Origin: Opitutia bacterium
GTDB taxonomy: Bacteria; Verrucomicrobiota; Verrucomicrobiia; Opitutales; Opitutaceae
Assembly: GCA_947453695.1 (NCBI GenBank)
Contig: CANGHW010000023.1
Coordinates: 1-52,620, forward strand
Direction: 5' to 3'
Length of the DNA: 52,620 bases
Shown here: piece by piece, positions 17,539 through 26,060 of the stretch
Layout: the number at the start of each line of letters is the position of its first letter
How positions within the stretch are numbered: the first letter of the stretch is position 1
Translations under genes and position numbers: made by a program
Notes under the pieces: model-generated
What the model saw: only the letters and a program-made list of their open reading frames with translations
Told to the model about the DNA's origin: nothing
Databases searched by the model: none

Positions 17539-17940
17539 ATGAAACTCCTCCGCCTCTTCGCCGCCATGCTCGCCACCGCCCTCCTCGGCCTCGCCGCCGA
17601 AGCCCCCAAGATCACACCCGCCGAAGCGGCCCAACGCGTTGCCGCCGGTAAAGCGGTCTTGGTTGATTGCCGCGAGCCCTCCGAGTGGTCCGACACGGGC
17701 GTAGCAGCTCCCGCCACCCTTCTCGCCAAAAGCGATTTCGATGGCGCCCAGAAAGACTGGAAAGCTTTCCTCGAGAAAAACGCCGGCAAAGAAGTCATCC
17801 TCTACTGCCGCAGCGGCGGACGCGCTGGCACCGTTGCCGCCGCCTTGGCTGAAAAAGGCGTGAAGGCCTCGAACGCCGGCGGCTTCAAAGACTGGCAAAA
17901 AGCCGGACTGCCCACGCGCAAGGCCGACGCTCCGAAATAA
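17539..17940 (+). CDS. Exported rhodanese-like protein
   Basis: The 133-residue protein has a signal peptide (to about LGLAAEA, residue 22) and a single rhodanese domain. The active loop is CRSGGR, with the catalytic cysteine in LYCRSGGRAGTVAAAL, preceded by LVDCREPSEW (CH2-A motif). It should carry or transfer sulfane sulfur, or hold thiols, in the periplasm. It starts six bases after the metW stop and may be cotranscribed with metXW, linking it loosely to sulfur amino acid metabolism; that link is inference. Confidence 0.85.
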   Translation: MKLLRLFAAMLATALLGLAAEAPKITPAEAAQRVAAGKAVLVDCREPSEWSDTGVAAPATLLAKSDFDGAQKDWKAFLEKNAGKEVILYCRSGGRAGTVAAALAEKGVKASNAGGFKDWQKAGLPTRKADAPK

Positions 17941-18025
17941 TCCGTCCCCACCGCTCCGGCTGGCCGGTCACTTCGAGCCCGGAAAAAGCTCGGCGCGCCC
18001 CAGCCTAGTGCCTTGAGTCCGCGGG

Positions 18026-19459
18026 ATGTCCGACCCGCTCGATTCACCGCTCGTCCCGCCCGCCTTGCGTGACGCCCTGCGCATGGCGCCGCACAATGCG
18101 CCGCTCCTCGCGCACGTCGCCGAGCTAGTGCTTCTGAGCGGTGGCTTTGCGGAAGCCGAAGCCCTCTTCAAACGCGCCCTCGCCCTCGACGCCGCCAGCA
18201 CCACCGCCCGCCTCGGCCTCGCTTCCGCGTTTTTCCAACAGGGCAAACACGGCGCCGCCCATGTCCTCGTCGAGGACATGGTCAAACAACCCAGCGCACC
18301 CGCCCGAGCCTGGCTCCTCCTCGCCCGCCTCAGCTTGCACGCCGGTGAAGGCCGTCTCGCCGCTCGCCACTTCCTCCGCGCCCGCGAACTCGATCCGCTC
18401 GCCACCGATCCCGCCCTCGAGGCCGAGCTCGCTCCGTTTCTCCCGGCCCGCCCCGCGGCACCGCCATCCCCGCCTCCCACCGCCTCAGCGACCGAGATTT
18501 TTTCCACCGACTTCTCCGCCGGCCAACCCGAGCCTGAGCGCCTGCCCGCCGGCGATCTCCCGCCTTCATCCCCCGCAGCCTCATCGTCTGCCGAGCCCGA
18601 GCATCCCGAGCTCACATTCACCGACGTTGGCGGCATGGAGCGCGTGAAGGACGAGGTGCGGATGAAGATCCTCCTGCCGCTTCGCCAACCCGACCTGTTC
18701 AAGGCCTACGGCAAGAAAATCGGCGGAGGCATTCTCATGTATGGCCCGCCCGGTTGCGGAAAAACCTTCCTCGCCCGCGCCACCGCCGGCGAGGTGAAGG
18801 CCGGTTTCATCGCCGTCGGCATCAGCGACGTCCTCGATATGTGGATCGGTCAGAGCGAGAAAAACCTCCACTCCCTCTTCGAGCAGGCCCGAGCCCATCG
18901 CCCCTGCGTCCTCTTCTTCGACGAAGTCGATGCCCTCGGCGCCAACCGCACCGACATGCTCAAGTCCGGCGGACGCCAGATCATCAACCAATTCCTCAGC
19001 GAACTCGACGGCGTTGCCGCGTCGAACGAGGGCGTCCTCATCCTCGCCGCCACCAACGCCCCCTGGCACCTCGACCCCGCCTTCCGCCGCCCCGGTCGCT
19101 TCGATCGCATCCTCTTTGTTCCTCCGCCCGACGCTCCCGCTCGCGCCGCTATTCTTCGCCTCCAGCTCAAGGGCAAGCCTGTCGCCGAGATCGATTTCGA
19201 CGCCCTCGCGAAGAAGACCGACGGCTACTCTGGCGCCGACTTGAAGGCCGTCGTCGACGTCGCCGTGGAGGAAAAACTCCGCGTCGCCATGAGCAGCGGC
19301 ACGCTTCAGTCCATCGGCACCAAGGACCTCCTCGAGGCTATCAAGCGCCAGAAACCCACCGTGCGCGACTGGTTCGAGACCGCTCGCAACCACGCCCTCT
19401 ACGCCAACCAGAGCGGCCTCTACGACGACATTCTCGCGTATCTGAATATCAAGAAATGA
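18026..19459 (+). CDS. TPR-AAA+ ATPase (Cdc48/FtsH-like AAA module)
   Basis: The 477-residue protein joins an N-terminal tetratricopeptide-like helical region (about 10-140), a Pro/Ser-rich linker (140-190) and one classic AAA module. The AAA part has VGGMERVKDEV, Walker A GPPGCGKT (240-247), Walker B VLFFDE (295-300), sensor-1 ATN (342-344), arginine finger RRPGR (354-358) and the lid motif YSGADLKAVV. All catalytic residues are intact. A helical tail of about 40 residues closes it. No protease domain or membrane helix is present, so it is likely a cytoplasmic unfoldase or remodeler with TPR-bound clients. The stop overlaps the next gene (ATGA). Confidence 0.85.
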   Translation: MSDPLDSPLVPPALRDALRMAPHNAPLLAHVAELVLLSGGFAEAEALFKRALALDAASTTARLGLASAFFQQGKHGAAHVLVEDMVKQPSAPARAWLLLARLSLHAGEGRLAARHFLRARELDPLATDPALEAELAPFLPARPAAPPSPPPTASATEIFSTDFSAGQPEPERLPAGDLPPSSPAASSSAEPEHPELTFTDVGGMERVKDEVRMKILLPLRQPDLFKAYGKKIGGGILMYGPPGCGKTFLARATAGEVKAGFIAVGISDVLDMWIGQSEKNLHSLFEQARAHRPCVLFFDEVDALGANRTDMLKSGGRQIINQFLSELDGVAASNEGVLILAATNAPWHLDPAFRRPGRFDRILFVPPPDAPARAAILRLQLKGKPVAEIDFDALAKKTDGYSGADLKAVVDVAVEEKLRVAMSSGTLQSIGTKDLLEAIKRQKPTVRDWFETARNHALYANQSGLYDDILAYLNIKK

Positions 19460-20697
19460 GCGCCCACGTCGCCCGCGCGCAGCTCCTCCTCGCCCAATCG
19501 CGGCCCGCCGACGCTGAGCGCGAACTCCTGCTCGCCCTCGGCGCCCAGCCCGACGATACCGCCGCGCTCGCCCTCCTCGCTCTCAGCCGTTGCGACCAAG
19601 GCAAAGGCTCCGAGGCCCTCGCCGCCGCCGAGACCGCCGTTGGCCTCGCCCCCGACAGCGCTTATCTCCACTACGTCCGCGCCGTCGCGCTCCACCGCCT
19701 CAACCGCGAATCCGACGCCCGTCTCGCCATCGCGGAAGCGCTCCGCCTGCAGCCCGACGACGAAGACTATTTTCCCCTCCTCGCCTCGATCGAACTCGCC
19801 GCCCGCGATTGGAACGCCGCCCTCACCGCCGCTGAACAGGCCCTCGCGCTCAATCCCGAGCACGTCAACGCCGCCAATCTCCGCGCCATGGCGCTCGTGC
19901 GCCTCGGCCGCAAGGAAGAGGCCACCGCCACCGTCGAGTTCGCCCTCCACCGCGCCCCCGACAACGCCTTCTCCCACGCCAATCAGGGCTGGAACTGCCT
20001 GCACCGCAACGACCCGAAAAAAGCCCAGGAGCACTTTCGTGAGGCTCTCCGCCTGGAGCCAGATCTGGAATACGCCCGCCAGGGCATGCTGGAAGCGCTC
20101 AAGGCCCGCAATCCGGTCTATCGCGGGATGCTCGCCTACTTCCTCTGGATGGGCCGCCTCAGCACCAAGCTCCAGTGGGCGTTCGTCATCGGCATGTTTT
20201 TCGGCACCCGCGCCGTCCGCGCCCTCGCCTCCGCGCAACCCACCCTCGGCTGGGTGCTCTGGCCGATTCTCGGGCTCTTCTACGCGTTCGTGTATCTTTC
20301 ATGGACCGCGGGGCCGATGTTCAACCTCCTGCTGCGCTTTAACCGCTTCGGACGCCACGTGCTCTCGCGCGATCAGCGGGTCGCCAGCAACTGGTTTGGC
20401 GCCGCTTTCCTGAGCGCTCTCGCCTGCCTTGGGTGGTGGCTGCTCGGCGACGACGAACTAGGTCTGCTCGGCCTCGTCCTCTTCGCCATTCTCTCGATCT
20501 GCCTCGCCGCTACCTTCGCCCACACCGAGCGCAACCGCCTGATCCTCGGCAGTTGCACCGCTATTCTCGCCGCCATGGGTGTGGCCATCGTCTGGCTCCT
20601 ACTTGCCGGCCACCCGTTCGGCCTCGAACTGAGCAACGCCTTCGTGATCGGCTTCGTCGCCTTTCAGCTCCTCGCCAATATCCTGCGCTCGAAGTAG
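19456..20697 (+). CDS. TPR membrane protein coupled to the AAA+ ATPase
   Basis: The 413-residue protein has six or so tetratricopeptide repeats in its first 225 residues (for example ALALNPEHVNAANLRAMALVRLGR and ALRLEPDLEYARQGMLEAL). At least five hydrophobic helices follow at about 235-410, with a short loop rich in Arg. There is no signal peptide, so the repeats are predicted to face the cytoplasm. It starts within the stop codon of the TPR-AAA+ gene. I infer that it recruits the ATPase to the membrane through TPR contacts. No enzymatic motif is visible. Confidence 0.8.
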   Translation: MSAHVARAQLLLAQSRPADAERELLLALGAQPDDTAALALLALSRCDQGKGSEALAAAETAVGLAPDSAYLHYVRAVALHRLNRESDARLAIAEALRLQPDDEDYFPLLASIELAARDWNAALTAAEQALALNPEHVNAANLRAMALVRLGRKEEATATVEFALHRAPDNAFSHANQGWNCLHRNDPKKAQEHFREALRLEPDLEYARQGMLEALKARNPVYRGMLAYFLWMGRLSTKLQWAFVIGMFFGTRAVRALASAQPTLGWVLWPILGLFYAFVYLSWTAGPMFNLLLRFNRFGRHVLSRDQRVASNWFGAAFLSALACLGWWLLGDDELGLLGLVLFAILSICLAATFAHTERNRLILGSCTAILAAMGVAIVWLLLAGHPFGLELSNAFVIGFVAFQLLANILRSK

Positions 20698-20753
20698 CCC
20701 CGAGCCTCTAAAGACCTGCGACACCCGGGACGGCCACGGGATGCCTTGCGCGG

Positions 20754-21692
20754 TCACCCGCGCCAATTTGCCAACCGGGCCGCGTGGATCACACACACGC
20801 AGTTCGATCCGTCGGCCGTGTGTAGCCAGTGGGGCTCCAGCGCTGCGAACTCCTTGTCCAGCGCCGCCATCAATCCACCGACTTCGATCAACACGATGCC
20901 CTCCGGAGTGAGCCGCGTGCGCGCCTGCTGGAGCAGTTTGCGAATGATCACAAAACCATCCCGGCCGCCGTCGTGCGCCATGCGCGGTTCCGCCGCAAAT
21001 TCCGGGGCCTGCCGGTCCACGTGCGCGCTCGGCTCGTAAGGCGGATTGCTGAGAATCACGTCATACTTCGTGGGCGGCACCGCATCGAACACATCGCTCG
21101 CATACAACGTCACCCGTTTCCCTAATCGATGCTCACGCACATTGATTTTCGCTACTTCCAACGCCTCCGTCGAGAGGTCGATCGCGTCGACCTTCGCCGC
21201 CGGAAAATGGTGCGCCAATAAAATCGCGAGACACCCCGAGCCCGTGCACACGTCGACCACGCGTTTCACTTTTCCCGGCGCCCGCAGCCAGCCGTCGAGC
21301 TGCTCCGCAATGATTTCCAAGAAATAGCTGCGCGGAATAATCACACGCTCGTCGACGTAGAACCGATGCTCGCCCAACCACGCTTCACGCGTGAGATACG
21401 CCGCCGGCACGCGTTCGAGCACCCGACGCCGCAATGTCTCTTCCACCTTCTCCTGCTGCTGCGCGGTCAGCTTTTTCTTCAGGACACTCGCGTCGCTATC
21501 GAGCGGCAGTCCGAGCACCGTGAGCAGCAGATAAAGCGCCTCGTCATGGGCATTCGTTGCGACCTGCCCGAGCGCGACCCGCTCGCGCACGTAGAGTTTT
21601 TCTGCCGCCATCAGCCAATCGCCGAGCGTGACCGGTGCCACGCCCCGAGGGAGCAACGTTTTCCCGACCGGCCCCGCACCGCGCGGTCTCAT
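20754..21692 (-). CDS. prmB: Ribosomal protein uL3 N5-glutamine methyltransferase (PrmB type)
   Basis: The 312-residue protein is a HemK/PrmC-superfamily glutamine methyltransferase. The SAM site is VVDVCTGSGCLAILLA, and the catalytic NPPY motif is in ILSNPPYEPSAH. The segment VPAAYLTREAWLGEHRFYVDERVIIPRS is characteristic of PrmB, which methylates a glutamine of ribosomal protein uL3, rather than of PrmC, which acts on release factors. The start at 21692 overlaps the stop of the upstream site-2-protease homologue. An internal later start is possible because the first 20 residues are poorly conserved in kind. Confidence 0.88.
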   Translation of the reverse strand: MRPRGAGPVGKTLLPRGVAPVTLGDWLMAAEKLYVRERVALGQVATNAHDEALYLLLTVLGLPLDSDASVLKKKLTAQQQEKVEETLRRRVLERVPAAYLTREAWLGEHRFYVDERVIIPRSYFLEIIAEQLDGWLRAPGKVKRVVDVCTGSGCLAILLAHHFPAAKVDAIDLSTEALEVAKINVREHRLGKRVTLYASDVFDAVPPTKYDVILSNPPYEPSAHVDRQAPEFAAEPRMAHDGGRDGFVIIRKLLQQARTRLTPEGIVLIEVGGLMAALDKEFAALEPHWLHTADGSNCVCVIHAARLANWRG

Positions 21693-22366
21693 CGCAACGC
21701 CATGGCGAGCCCGCCGTAAATCAATTCAAACGGCGTTGCCGCGATTCGGATCAACATTCCCAAGAGTGCACGCACCGGCGGGAAATTGATCGCAACCATG
21801 AACACGAGTCCGCTCCAGCGCGCGATTTGCCAAAAAGCTTCCTCGGAAATGACGCCGAAATGCTTCAGCACCCAGCCACCGGGCAAGGGTGGGATCGGCA
21901 GCAGATCGAGCACGATGAGCATCGCGTTGATGCCGATCAGGCTGAGAAAAATCTCCGCCGTCCGTTGATCGTATTTGTAAAGAATGCCACCCATGATCGC
22001 CGCAAACAGCGCGATCAAAATGCTCATCAGGCAGCTGGAGAGTTGGGTGAAGAGATAGTCGCGTGAAGGATTACGGAAATTCGCCGGGTTGATCGGCACC
22101 GGGTTCGTCCACGCGAGGAAAAAGTTGATCGACGTCAGGCGCGGCTGGAGGAAAAAAATACAGATCAGGGGTAGAATCACCGTGCCGAGCAGGTCGACGT
22201 GTGGCACCGGATAGAGCGTCACGCGACCTTCGTCGCGCGGCGTGTGATCACCCAGCCGGTCCGCCAGCCACGCCTGCGCAAATGCGCGTAAAATAAGGCA
22301 CGCGAAGAGCAGAATGTAAAAAATAAGCCCGGCCCGGATAAATTCGGGGGTGATGCCAAGATCCAT
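21689..22366 (-). CDS. Catalytically dead site-2 protease (M50) homologue
   Basis: The 225-residue, multi-helix membrane protein aligns in layout with M50 site-2 proteases of the YwhC/sll0528 kind. The zone after the first motif (QAWLADRLGD, then EGRVTLYPVPHVDLLGTVILP) and the later WTNPVPINPANFRNPSRD and LLPIPPLPGG are clear family landmarks. The active site is gone. The HExxH position reads RAFAQ (residues 27-31), and the usual LDG aspartate that binds zinc is a proline (LPGG, P162). The AGP-N segment is also replaced. The reading frame is intact, so this is a pseudoenzyme and not a pseudogene. It overlaps prmB by four bases and follows the TPR gene by six. Confidence 0.82.
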   Translation of the reverse strand: MDLGITPEFIRAGLIFYILLFACLILRAFAQAWLADRLGDHTPRDEGRVTLYPVPHVDLLGTVILPLICIFFLQPRLTSINFFLAWTNPVPINPANFRNPSRDYLFTQLSSCLMSILIALFAAIMGGILYKYDQRTAEIFLSLIGINAMLIVLDLLPIPPLPGGWVLKHFGVISEEAFWQIARWSGLVFMVAINFPPVRALLGMLIRIAATPFELIYGGLAMALR

Positions 22367-22372
22367 AAGCCT

Positions 22373-23218
22373 TCACTTCTTCGCGTTTTCCCCGAGCTGG
22401 GCAACGAGCTTTTGCTTCTGCCCCTGCAAAGCCGGCTCATCTACGGTCGCCATCAACGTCTTCGCATGGTCGGTCTTGCCCTGCTTGATCAGCACATTGG
22501 CCGCGTGCAGCCGCATCGTCTGACGCTCGATCGGTGTCTGCGCCTTGTCCTCCAGGGCCGCCCACAGCTTCAGCGCCGCATCCCAATCCGGTTTTTCCAC
22601 GTCGTAAAACGACTCCGCGTAGCGATAGGCCAACTCAAAGCGTTCCGGCGCGAGCTCCGTCGCCCGCTTGAATGCATTCGCCATCGACTGATCGAGCGCC
22701 GGCCGAGTCCACTCGCCGCTCTTGAGAAAATCGTCCTTCGCTTCCGCCAGGAGCGAGCCGAGCTGGTAGTGATAAAGCGGTTCGTTTGGCGCGAGTTTGA
22801 TCGCCGCCAGGAAATACGGCGCCGCCTCGAGCGGCTTGCCCTCCTCCGCCAGATAATTTCCGAGCTGGTTCTTCACATAGGGGATGTCCTGATCGAGCTG
22901 GTTGGCCTTCAGCAGCATCGCCGCCGATTCCTTGCGCATGCCGACCTTGCCAAGCAGCGCACCGTAGGCCGCGTGCCCAAGCGCGAACTTCGGATTGTCG
23001 TTCAAGAGTCGTTCATACTCGTGCACCAGGGATTGCACCTGCACGCGAAACCCCTCCTCGCTGAGCCGTTCGCCTTTCTTCTCCGCGTCGGCAAAAATCT
23101 CCCGCTGTTTCGCCGCGATATTTCGCAACGAGCGGTCGGCCATCGTCTCGCTCTCCGCCGCGGCGAGCGACAGGGCGAACAAGGCGAGAACAGTCAAAAG
23201 GGAGAGGACGGATTTCAT
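22373..23218 (-). CDS. Exported TPR protein
   Basis: The 281-residue protein has a signal peptide (MKSVLSLLTVLALFALSLAAA) and then tetratricopeptide-like repeats over residues 60-270 (for example YVKNQLGNYLAEEGKPLEAAPYFLAAIKLAPNE and FELAYRYAESFYDVEKPDWDAAL). TPR proteins bind other proteins; the partner is unknown. It is the first gene of a three-gene unit with the inactive site-2 protease homologue (6-base gap) and prmB, so a functional link with the pseudoprotease is plausible. Confidence 0.8.
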   Translation of the reverse strand: MKSVLSLLTVLALFALSLAAAESETMADRSLRNIAAKQREIFADAEKKGERLSEEGFRVQVQSLVHEYERLLNDNPKFALGHAAYGALLGKVGMRKESAAMLLKANQLDQDIPYVKNQLGNYLAEEGKPLEAAPYFLAAIKLAPNEPLYHYQLGSLLAEAKDDFLKSGEWTRPALDQSMANAFKRATELAPERFELAYRYAESFYDVEKPDWDAALKLWAALEDKAQTPIERQTMRLHAANVLIKQGKTDHAKTLMATVDEPALQGQKQKLVAQLGENAKK

Positions 23219-23239
23219 GCGGAAGCGACTGCGACACCC

Positions 23240-24079
23240 TCACCCGGCCAAGGTGCCGGCGTAAACATTCATCCGCGCGCCCCGCAAAAACCCCACCAGG
23301 GTCTGCCCGCTCGCCCGCGCAAACTCCACCGCCGCACTCGTCGGCGCCGAGATCGCCGCCACGCAGGGCACGCCCGCCGCCAGTGCCTTCTGCATGATCT
23401 CGAAGCTCACCCGCCCGCTCACTAGCAAGACCTGCTCCTCCAGCGGCAACCGCTCCGATAAAAAGGCATGTCCCACCACTTTATCGAGCGCGTTGTGCCG
23501 CCCCACATCTTCCCGCGCCACGATGAGGCGACCCTCTGCATCGAAGAGCCCGCTCGCGTGCAACCCGCCCGTCGCGGCAAATCCCGCCTGCGCCGCCCGC
23601 AATTGCTCCGGCAGAGCCGCCAACACCGCCCGCCGCACCGTCCACGGCGCCTCAATCGCCGGAAACTGTCCGCGCACCGCCTCGATGCTCGCCTTGCTGC
23701 AAATACCACAGCTCGACGAGGTGAACACGTTCCGCGTCAACCTCGACCAGTCCACCTCCACTCCCGGCGCCAGCAGCACATCGAGCACGTTCTCCCGCGA
23801 CTCCGGCACCGCCTCGTCTACATCGCCTTTCCGTCGCATCGCGCAATACACCATGTCCAGCACCTCGTCCCGCCGCCGCAAAATCCCTTCCGTCACCAAA
23901 AACCCCGCCGCCAGCTCCCGGTCGTGCCCCGGCGTGCGCATTACCACCGCCACACTCCGCCCATCCACGCGGATCTCCAGCGGCTCTTCCGCTGCCAGCA
24001 CATCGTCCACTTCCTCCGACGCCTCCATCCCCTCGACTCTCGTCACGCGGATCGCGCGCGTGGCTTTTTCCGAAAACAT
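23240..24079 (-). CDS. fdhD: Formate dehydrogenase sulfur carrier protein FdhD
   Basis: The 279-residue protein matches FdhD, which receives sulfur from IscS and delivers it to the molybdenum (bis-MGD) cofactor of formate dehydrogenase. The persulfide-carrying motif is visible as SSSCGICSK, with EEPLEIRVDG, TPGHDRELAAGFLVTEGI and REDVGRHNALDKVVG around it. All functional landmarks are present. No formate dehydrogenase or molybdopterin gene lies in the window, so its partner is elsewhere. It is divergent from the radical SAM gene over a 65-base gap with inverted repeats. Confidence 0.93.
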   Translation of the reverse strand: MFSEKATRAIRVTRVEGMEASEEVDDVLAAEEPLEIRVDGRSVAVVMRTPGHDRELAAGFLVTEGILRRRDEVLDMVYCAMRRKGDVDEAVPESRENVLDVLLAPGVEVDWSRLTRNVFTSSSCGICSKASIEAVRGQFPAIEAPWTVRRAVLAALPEQLRAAQAGFAATGGLHASGLFDAEGRLIVAREDVGRHNALDKVVGHAFLSERLPLEEQVLLVSGRVSFEIMQKALAAGVPCVAAISAPTSAAVEFARASGQTLVGFLRGARMNVYAGTLAG

Positions 24080-24111
24080 AGGCCGAGAAAAGCGATTCAG
24101 GCTGGCGCAGC

Positions 24112-24143
24112 CACGTTTTTTGCTAACGTGTGCGCGTGCACAC
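24112..24143. promoter_or_regulatory. Nested inverted repeats between fdhD and the radical SAM gene
   Basis: Two perfect inverted repeats share bases. CACGTT and AACGTG (24112-24117 and 24125-24130) flank a 7-base spacer, and GTGTGC and GCACAC (24128-24133 and 24138-24143) flank a 4-base spacer. Together they fill the intergenic region up to the ATG at 24145. They could be an operator acting on either divergent gene or alternative RNA hairpins. Confidence 0.4.
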
Positions 24144-24144
24144 T

Positions 24145-25215
24145 ATGCCACCCGATCCCCGCGCCCCAATCCATGGCCGCGGCGCGCACACCAATCCCCC
24201 GAATCGCTTCGAACCGCTCATCGTTACGCCCGACCCCAACTACCTCTCCGCCGATCCTGAGGAACGTCCGCACCCGCGGACTCAGTTCTTCGTCGATGGC
24301 ACCGAATCGCTGCTGACGGAGAACGACAGCCCCGACATTCCGTTCACCATTGGCCTCAATCCCTACCGCGGCTGTGAGCACGGTTGCGCCTATTGTTTCG
24401 CCCGCCCCTACCACGAATACCTCGGCTGGAGCAGCGGCCTCGATTTTGAGACGAAGATCATGGTGAAGACCCGCGCGCCCGAGATCCTACGCCGCGAACT
24501 CTCCTCGCCCCGCTGGCAGCCGCAGAGCATCGCCATGAGCGGCGTCACCGACTGCTACCAACCTGCCGAGCGCCAGTTTCGCGTCACCCGCGGCTGCCTC
24601 GAGGTTTGCGCCGAGTTTCGCCAGCCGATTTCCATCGTCACGAAAAACGCCCTCGTCACCCGCGATCGCGACGTCCTCGCCGAGCTTGCCCGCCACCAGT
24701 GCACCGCCGTCTACGTGTCCGTCACCACGCTCGACACCGACCTCGCCGGGAAACTCGAACCCCGCGCCTCGCGCCCCGCCGCCCGCCTGCGCGCCATCCG
24801 CGAACTCGCCGACGCCGGAATTCCCGTCGGCGCCATGGTCGCGCCTATCATTCCGGGCCTCACCGACCACGAAATGCCGGCCATCCTCGCAGCCGTCGCC
24901 GCTGCCGGCGCCACGCGTGCTGGCTACGTTGTAATGCGCCTGCCCCACGCCGTGAAAGACGTGTTCCTCCAATGGCTCGACGATCACGCTCCGTCGAAAA
25001 AAGCCCGCGTCCTCGACCGCGTGCGCGAGTTGCGCGGCGGCCAGCTCAACGTCTCCGAATGGGGCAAACGCCTCCGCGGCGAAGGCATCTTCGCCGACCA
25101 ACTCCGCGCTCTCTTCCAAGCCTCCGCTCGCCGCGCCGGCCTCAACCAAGAGAGGCTCACCCTCAGCACCGCCTCCTTCCGCCGCCCCGGCGGCGAGCAA
25201 CTCTCCCTCTTCTAG
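24145..25215 (+). CDS. PA0069-family radical SAM protein
   Basis: The 356-residue protein has the radical SAM cluster motif CEHGCAYC (C77, C81, C84) preceded by LNPYRGC, and a typical TIM-barrel continuation (SGVTDCYQPAE, TKNALVTRDRDVL, YVSVTTLD, VAPIIPGLTDHEMP). It resembles the PA0069 family, relatives of spore photoproduct lyase-like proteins, whose reaction is unknown. ATG at 24145 is preferred; two GTG codons lie just upstream in frame but inside the inverted repeats. The next gene is the SRAP protein, and together these two could form a DNA-damage-related pair, though that is inference. Confidence 0.85.
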   Translation: MPPDPRAPIHGRGAHTNPPNRFEPLIVTPDPNYLSADPEERPHPRTQFFVDGTESLLTENDSPDIPFTIGLNPYRGCEHGCAYCFARPYHEYLGWSSGLDFETKIMVKTRAPEILRRELSSPRWQPQSIAMSGVTDCYQPAERQFRVTRGCLEVCAEFRQPISIVTKNALVTRDRDVLAELARHQCTAVYVSVTTLDTDLAGKLEPRASRPAARLRAIRELADAGIPVGAMVAPIIPGLTDHEMPAILAAVAAAGATRAGYVVMRLPHAVKDVFLQWLDDHAPSKKARVLDRVRELRGGQLNVSEWGKRLRGEGIFADQLRALFQASARRAGLNQERLTLSTASFRRPGGEQLSLF

Positions 25216-25228
25216 TCCCGCTCTCCTT

Positions 25229-25272
25229 CAGCTTTGCACTCGGCTCTCAGCTCTGGACTCTCAGCTTCCAGC
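25229..25272 (+). repeat. Short CAGCT direct repeats before the SRAP gene
   Basis: CAGCT occurs at 25229, 25248 and 25262, with a related CAGC at 25269, and two copies of the longer CTCTCAGCT lie within this stretch. This pyrimidine-rich patch immediately precedes the SRAP start codon. Function is unknown; it may be simple repeat DNA. Confidence 0.4.
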
Positions 25273-25283
25273 GCCTTTCCCGC

Positions 25284-26000
25284 ATGTGCACCCGCTACGT
25301 CCTGCTTGAGCAACACTACCGCGACATCCTCGCGCGTCTCGGCATCGCTGCACCCGCCCAGTTCCTCTCGCGCTACAATGTCACCCCGGGCACCGACATC
25401 CCCGTCGTCCGCCAACGCACCGCTCCGCTCGCCGCCCGCGAATCCACCGCCCTCCGCTGGGGCCTAGTTCCCTCCTGGTCGGCTTCGGACGACGGTCAGC
25501 CGCTCGTCAACGCCCGCGCCGAAACCCTGACCACCAAGCCTTCCTTCCGCGACGCCCTGCGCACCCGCCGCTGCGTCATTCCCGCCTCGGGTTTCTACGA
25601 ATGGGAAACCATCGGTCGCATCAAGAAACCGTGGCTCTTTCGTCTCTGCGACGAGGTCCCGTTTGGCTTCGCCGGCCTCTGGGATATGTGGCGCGCCCCC
25701 GATGGCACCGTGCGCGAATCGTGCGCCTTCGTCACCACCGAGGCCAACGACCTCATGCGGCCCATCCATCACCGCATACCCGTGATGCTCACCGACGCCA
25801 CGTTCGAAACTTGGCTCGATCCGGCAATCACCGACCCCGCCCAGCTCCAACCGTTGCTGCGCGCGCAGCCCACCGCCGCAGTCACGAAATTCGCCGTCAG
25901 CACCTACGTGAGCAACGTCCGCCACGAAGGCCCCGCGTGCCTCGCCCCGGCCGAACCCACTCCTGCCGGTGGAGGCCCCCAGCTTTCCCTCGATTTGTAG
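25284..26000 (+). CDS. SOS response-associated peptidase / abasic-site-binding protein (SRAP, YedK/HMCES type)
   Basis: The 238-residue protein has the SRAP domain, which forms a thiazolidine crosslink to abasic sites in single-stranded DNA through its second residue. The catalytic Cys2 (MCTRY), the N76 and E80 stretch (NARAETL), E106 (FYEWE) and the histidine pair H162/H163 (IHHRIPVML) match the YedK active-site spacing. The start was fixed by this requirement that cysteine follow the initiator methionine. The first motif reads MCTRY rather than the usual MCGRY. It lies 68 bases after the radical SAM gene. Confidence 0.92.
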   Translation: MCTRYVLLEQHYRDILARLGIAAPAQFLSRYNVTPGTDIPVVRQRTAPLAARESTALRWGLVPSWSASDDGQPLVNARAETLTTKPSFRDALRTRRCVIPASGFYEWETIGRIKKPWLFRLCDEVPFGFAGLWDMWRAPDGTVRESCAFVTTEANDLMRPIHHRIPVMLTDATFETWLDPAITDPAQLQPLLRAQPTAAVTKFAVSTYVSNVRHEGPACLAPAEPTPAGGGPQLSLDL

Positions 26001-26060
26001 TTTCCCGCGAACCGCCTTGTCCGCCGCCGGTCCGTCTGCGATCACCGAGCGCCCTTTCGC

